A stretch of 8,200 bases of DNA from Deltaproteobacteria bacterium. Its GTDB lineage: Bacteria; Desulfobacterota; Desulfobacteria; Desulfobacterales; C00003060. The notes under the pieces were generated by a model. It had not been told where the DNA came from. It did no database searches and worked only from the letters and a program-made list of their open reading frames with translations. Below are positions 5,129 to 8,200 of this stretch, piece after piece; positions within the stretch are counted from its first letter, which is position 1, and the number at the start of each line of letters is the position of its first letter. Location of the stretch: NCBI GenBank assembly GCA_019309245.1, contig JAFDGP010000174.1:1-8200 (forward strand), written 5' to 3'. Position numbers and translations under genes: made by a program.

Positions 5129-6598
5129 ATGGACGATATTCTCGACGGGCTGAGCCCTGCGCCGCTTTGGGCCCATTTCGGTGAGATTTCGGCCATCCCC
5201 CGGTGCTCCGGAAATGAAGAGCGGATCAGGGCCTATGTCCTTGAAACGGCTAAAGGATGTGGACTTGAATCCCGGATGGATACGGCAGGAAACCTGGTGG
5301 TGTATGCCGGGGCGAGTCCGGGCCATGAAAAGGCCCCGTCCGTGGTGCTCCAGGGTCACCTGGATATGGTTTGCGAGAAAGAAAAAGACAGCCCGCATGA
5401 TTTTGCCAGGGACCCGATCCGGCTTAAAAAGCAAGGCGATTGGATCACAGCGGATGGGACTACCTTGGGGGCCGATAACGGCATCGGGGTGGCTGCGGCC
5501 CTGGCCGTGCTGACGGACACTAAGGTGGTGCACGGCCCCCTGGAATGCCTCTTTACGGTGGACGAAGAAACCGGCCTGGCCGGGGCTTCGGGCCTGGCTC
5601 CCGACATGCTTTCGGGGCAGGTGCTGATTAACCTGGACACAGAAGAAGATGGTGCGCTGTACATCGGGTGTGCCGGGGGGTGCGACACGCAACTCATTCT
5701 GGACCTGGAGACCGAAACGCCCTCCACTCCGGATGGCCGGACTGTACGGTTACACCTGGGCGGGCTTCAAGGAGGCCATTCCGGTATTGATATTCACCGA
5801 CAACGCGGAAACGCGATCCGGTTGCTTGTGCGCTTTTTGTGGACGCAGCAGGCAGCCGGGGCCGCCTTTAGACTTGTCGCCATCAACGGGGGCACCAAGC
5901 ACAATGCCATCCCCAGGGATTGCGAGGCCTTGGTTTGGGTTCCCGAAGAGGGACTGGAACCTCTCACGGCCGAGGCTGCCCGATACGCGGCGGTGCTCTC
6001 CGACGAACACGCGGTCAGTGACCCAAATGTGCGTCTGGACGTGGTGGATACCGGGACAACCGTGCCTGAAGCGGTGTTTTCGACCGCCTTTCAAGAGCGC
6101 GCCTTAAATATCCTGTACGGCCTGCCCAACGGGGTGATATCCATGAGCCAAGTGGTTCCCGATCTGGTAGAGACATCCACCAACCTAGCCGTTGTAAAGA
6201 CCGGCGCGGACCGCTTGCGCATCCTGACCAGCCAACGCAGCTCGGTGCCTTCCGCCCTGGAAGATGTGTGCGGTACGGTGTGTGCTGTCGCCCGACAGGC
6301 CGGTGCCCGTGTGCGCCGGGGCGAGCCCTATCCGGCCTGGAAGCCCAACCCGGACTCCGCATTGCTCAAGACGGCCGAGACGGTCTACCGGTCGCTATTC
6401 GGCGGGGAACCCCGGGTCAAGGCGGTACACGCCGGGCTGGAGTGCGGCATCATCGGAGCAAGATTTTCCGGCATGGACATGATTTCGTTTGGACCGACTA
6501 TCCAGGGGGCCCACTGTCCCTCAGAACGGGTGCAGGTCTCCACCGTGGGAAGGTTCTGGCGGCTCTTGACGGCCCTGATAGAAGCCCTGGCATCCTGA
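5129..6598 (+). CDS. pepD: Aminoacyl-histidine dipeptidase (cytosolic nonspecific dipeptidase), M20C
   Basis: PepD is a cytosolic di-zinc peptidase that splits Xaa-His and many other dipeptides, feeding amino-acid recycling. At 489 residues it matches the family's ~485. The start has an ideal AAGGAGG seven bases upstream. Metal and catalytic residues are all present: His77 and Asp79 in QGHLDMVCEK, Asp116 in TLGADNGIG, the Glu146-Glu147 pair in VDEETGLAG (general base and ligand), Asp170 in INLDTEEDG, and His462 in GAHCPSERV. The N-terminal SAIPRCSGNEE motif and the dimerisation-domain segments GGLQGGHSGIDI and NGGTKHNAIPRD are also typical. There is no signal peptide. It lies 18 bp after the small unknown gene. 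It converges on the lipase gene with only 19 bp between stop codons and no visible intrinsic terminator. Confidence 0.95.
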   Translation: MDDILDGLSPAPLWAHFGEISAIPRCSGNEERIRAYVLETAKGCGLESRMDTAGNLVVYAGASPGHEKAPSVVLQGHLDMVCEKEKDSPHDFARDPIRLKKQGDWITADGTTLGADNGIGVAAALAVLTDTKVVHGPLECLFTVDEETGLAGASGLAPDMLSGQVLINLDTEEDGALYIGCAGGCDTQLILDLETETPSTPDGRTVRLHLGGLQGGHSGIDIHRQRGNAIRLLVRFLWTQQAAGAAFRLVAINGGTKHNAIPRDCEALVWVPEEGLEPLTAEAARYAAVLSDEHAVSDPNVRLDVVDTGTTVPEAVFSTAFQERALNILYGLPNGVISMSQVVPDLVETSTNLAVVKTGADRLRILTSQRSSVPSALEDVCGTVCAVARQAGARVRRGEPYPAWKPNPDSALLKTAETVYRSLFGGEPRVKAVHAGLECGIIGARFSGMDMISFGPTIQGAHCPSERVQVSTVGRFWRLLTALIEALAS

Positions 6599-6617
6599 AG
6601 GGTCAACTGGGGGCCTT

Positions 6618-7451
6618 TCATGGTAGATCTTCAGCCACGGTTGCATAAAAACGGTGGATTCTTCGAAGCAAGCGTGCCGGGCTTTCTCCCGCCAGGATCT
6701 GGCAGGGATTCCACCAACCCAGCTCATTAAGGTGGTCGCATCCTTCCAGGATGCCCCTGAAATACCGCTCGTGCCATTTGGCGGACCGCACCGACACCAA
6801 TCCGTCGTTGTCGCCCTCCACCTTCTGAATGACCCGAAAGGACAACCGGAGCGAGGCCGAAAGGCCCGGCCCCTTTTGTCGTCCCGCGTAGGTCTGAAAG
6901 CGGATCCAGGACTCGCATGCCTTTTCAAAGGCCTTCACATCCGGGCGTGCGTTAAAGGTCCGGCAGGTATCGGTGGTTAGGTCCCGCAGGCCGGAAAGGT
7001 CCAGACCAAGGTATTGCAACAGCGGGATGACACGGGGGAGGTGTTGAAGACCCCAGTCTGCGAACGGGCTGCCGCTGTGCGGAGTGGAGATCGTGGTCAG
7101 CGAGGCGATCCTCTCATGAATACGCCCGATTCGCCGGTCGTTAAAAAGCATGTGTCTGGCATCCAGGCCTCCCATGCTGTGAGCAATGATGTTGACCTTG
7201 CGGGCACCTGTTTTTTTCAGGATGCGTCCGATGTTTTTTTTGAGTGCCTCGGCCCGCTTGTCTACCGGGGCGGCCCAGGGTACATGGGTATGAAACACGT
7301 CAAGCCCTCGGGCCTTGAGCATGGTTCGGACCCCTTTAAAATAGTGGAGGTTGTCGATACGCGGATCATCACTATTGTCCGCTTTGAATACGCGGTTCCA
7401 CGCCTCATCGAATCGGCATACACCGTGTGCCAAGATAATGGGATAGGGCAT
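6618..7451 (-). CDS. Lipase-family alpha/beta hydrolase (triacylglycerol lipase-like)
   Basis: A 277-residue protein starts at ATG 7451, preferred because GGGGGA lies seven bases upstream; ATG 7508 and 7466 in the same frame lack such a site. It begins MPYPIILAHGVCRFDEAW, the oxyanion-hole HG of bacterial lipases. The nucleophile elbow is AHSMGG (Ser92). TISTPHSGSPFAD follows, as in Pseudomonas/Burkholderia lipases. GDNDGLVSVRSAKW carries the likely acid Asp216, and CDHLNELGW the catalytic His240. It should hydrolyse long-chain acyl esters. Unlike secreted family I lipases it has no signal peptide, and no Lif foldase gene is in view, so a cytosolic or atypically located enzyme is inferred. 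It lies 67 bp downstream of the gene at 7519 on the same strand, probably in one transcript. The substrate cannot be fixed from sequence. Confidence 0.87.
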   Translation of the reverse strand: MPYPIILAHGVCRFDEAWNRVFKADNSDDPRIDNLHYFKGVRTMLKARGLDVFHTHVPWAAPVDKRAEALKKNIGRILKKTGARKVNIIAHSMGGLDARHMLFNDRRIGRIHERIASLTTISTPHSGSPFADWGLQHLPRVIPLLQYLGLDLSGLRDLTTDTCRTFNARPDVKAFEKACESWIRFQTYAGRQKGPGLSASLRLSFRVIQKVEGDNDGLVSVRSAKWHERYFRGILEGCDHLNELGWWNPCQILAGESPARLLRRIHRFYATVAEDLP

Positions 7452-7518
7452 GTGCGCATCCCCCATTGGACCGAGGCCGCAAGGGCCGACATCTCCCTGA
7501 TGAACCATTGCCCGGCCG

Positions 7519-8200
7519 TTAGACCACGATCAAGTCATAACTCGGCAGCAGTTGTCGAAGCACATAGTGCCGGTGCAGCCCCGCCGCCTGGTAAAACCGA
7601 TAGACCGGCAGTTGAGCCGCGCGGCCGGCGTCTTTCATCCCGGCAAAGCGGTTACGGTCCGCATCCCATTCGGCTCCCGGATACGGAGGAATCTGTTCAG
7701 CAGGTCCCAGGTCACCGCTGTTGAGCGCCCGGCGCCACGCCTCTGAGCGGCCGCGTTTTCCATCTTCCAGGGCGAGAATTGCTTTGATTGTTTGTTCAAC
7801 ACGCCCGAATTCGACCGGTCCGGCCGGGTCTGCATAGTCCGGCCGGCGCTCGCAAAAAGCCGAAAACAGGCCATACAGGCTCCGGCAGGCCTCCAGATAG
7901 GACGCCTGGTTTGATCGGACGGAAACCTGTTCCGGCCGATCGCCAAAACTTTCTTCGTATTCGAATTTCCACTGCAGATAAGGCTGGTCCGGAAGGGTCA
8001 GGACCGCGCCGTGGCCCAGGGCCCCGGAGAAAAATTCCGCTCCGGAGCTGAACAGGGTGCGCTTGATGTTTTTGAGAAGACCGCCCTGGATCCCGTGTTT
8101 TCTGAAAAACCGGGGTTTTTCTTCGGCCCAGTACGCCGCTGTGGCCTCGGAGACATCCATGATCTCGATCCGGTCGCTTCTAACCTTGTTGCGCCGAGAG
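7519..8200 (-). CDS. Unidentified protein, C-terminal part (N-terminus beyond window)
   Basis: The reading frame is open from the right window edge to the stop at 7519-7521. An ATG at 8160 has no good ribosome binding site, and the in-frame codons beyond it (RNKVRSDRIEIMDVSEATAA) look coding, so the gene probably begins outside the window. At least 226 residues are visible. Notable stretches are FSSGAEFFSGALGHGAVLTL (a Gly-rich strand segment), YLQWKFEYEESFGDRPEQVS, and VEQTIKAILALEDGKRGRSE. The last of these is loosely like the final helix of Gfo/Idh/MocA oxidoreductases, where a sequence such as ALRVxEAIxxSxxxGRxV is common. The tail, YRFYQAAGLHRHYVLRQLLP, is Arg/His-rich. The oxidoreductase link is weak and the nucleotide-binding domain would lie off-window, so I give no function. 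It is probably co-transcribed with the lipase gene downstream. Confidence 0.65.
   Translation of the reverse strand, partial: SRRNKVRSDRIEIMDVSEATAAYWAEEKPRFFRKHGIQGGLLKNIKRTLFSSGAEFFSGALGHGAVLTLPDQPYLQWKFEYEESFGDRPEQVSVRSNQASYLEACRSLYGLFSAFCERRPDYADPAGPVEFGRVEQTIKAILALEDGKRGRSEAWRRALNSGDLGPAEQIPPYPGAEWDADRNRFAGMKDAGRAAQLPVYRFYQAAGLHRHYVLRQLLPSYDLIVV

Noticed and set aside
4802..5692. 296-codon minus-strand ORF opposite the unknown gene and pepD
   Set aside because: The opposite strand carries pepD with full catalytic motifs; this is an antisense shadow in GC-rich coding DNA.
7014..7724. 236-codon plus-strand ORF opposite the lipase and the last gene
   Set aside because: It is antisense to two genes with better coding evidence, including the lipase catalytic motifs.
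1..8200. CRISPR array, tRNA or rRNA gene
   Set aside because: No regularly spaced direct repeats, no cloverleaf-like sequence with T-arm motifs, and no rRNA-like sequence were seen on reading both strands.

Overview
The window looks like chromosomal DNA of a bacterium with moderately high GC (about 55-60% by eye), most likely a deltaproteobacterium of the Desulfobacterota. I infer this from the gene types, a strong sigma-54-like promoter, and a remnant of the REP-associated transposase class that is common in those genomes. No ribosomal RNA, tRNA or CRISPR array was seen. The taxonomic call is an inference.

Layout. Positions 1-244 (minus) hold the start of a VanZ-like membrane protein. Positions 350-912 hold the wreck of a REP-associated Y1 transposase (RAYT) gene. 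It has three pieces in three frames with both ends intact as a 23-bp inverted repeat (one mismatch). Positions 956-1626 (minus) hold a probable small operon: a sigma-54-like promoter, a 34-residue Trp-rich membrane micro-protein, and a 128-residue exported protein. Positions 1627-2186 have no convincing gene but contain a ~148-bp imperfect palindrome (1850-1997) built like a REPIN or MITE.

Positions 2187-4239 (plus) form an RNA-repair pair: archease, broken by a frameshift near 2440, then an intact 481-residue RtcB RNA ligase with all its metal and guanylylation residues. Positions 4240-4472 are intergenic and carry a perfect 19-bp inverted repeat. A good sigma-70-type promoter (4473-4501) then appears to drive a 58-residue Cys-containing single-pass membrane protein, an overlapping small protein of unknown function, and pepD, a complete M20C aminoacyl-histidine dipeptidase (5129-6598).

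Convergent to pepD, with 19 bp between the stops, are two minus-strand genes: a lipase-fold alpha/beta hydrolase without a signal peptide (6618-7451), and an unidentified protein (7519-8200) that runs off the right edge.

The genes do not form one pathway. RtcB and archease join RNA ends with 2',3'-cyclic phosphate and 5'-OH. PepD recycles dipeptides in the cytosol. The lipase probably hydrolyses an acyl ester. I did not find a clear new defence or mobile system. The most interesting points are the internally deleted RAYT element with preserved ends, the broken archease beside an intact RtcB, the REPIN-like palindrome, and two promoter-linked micro-protein loci.
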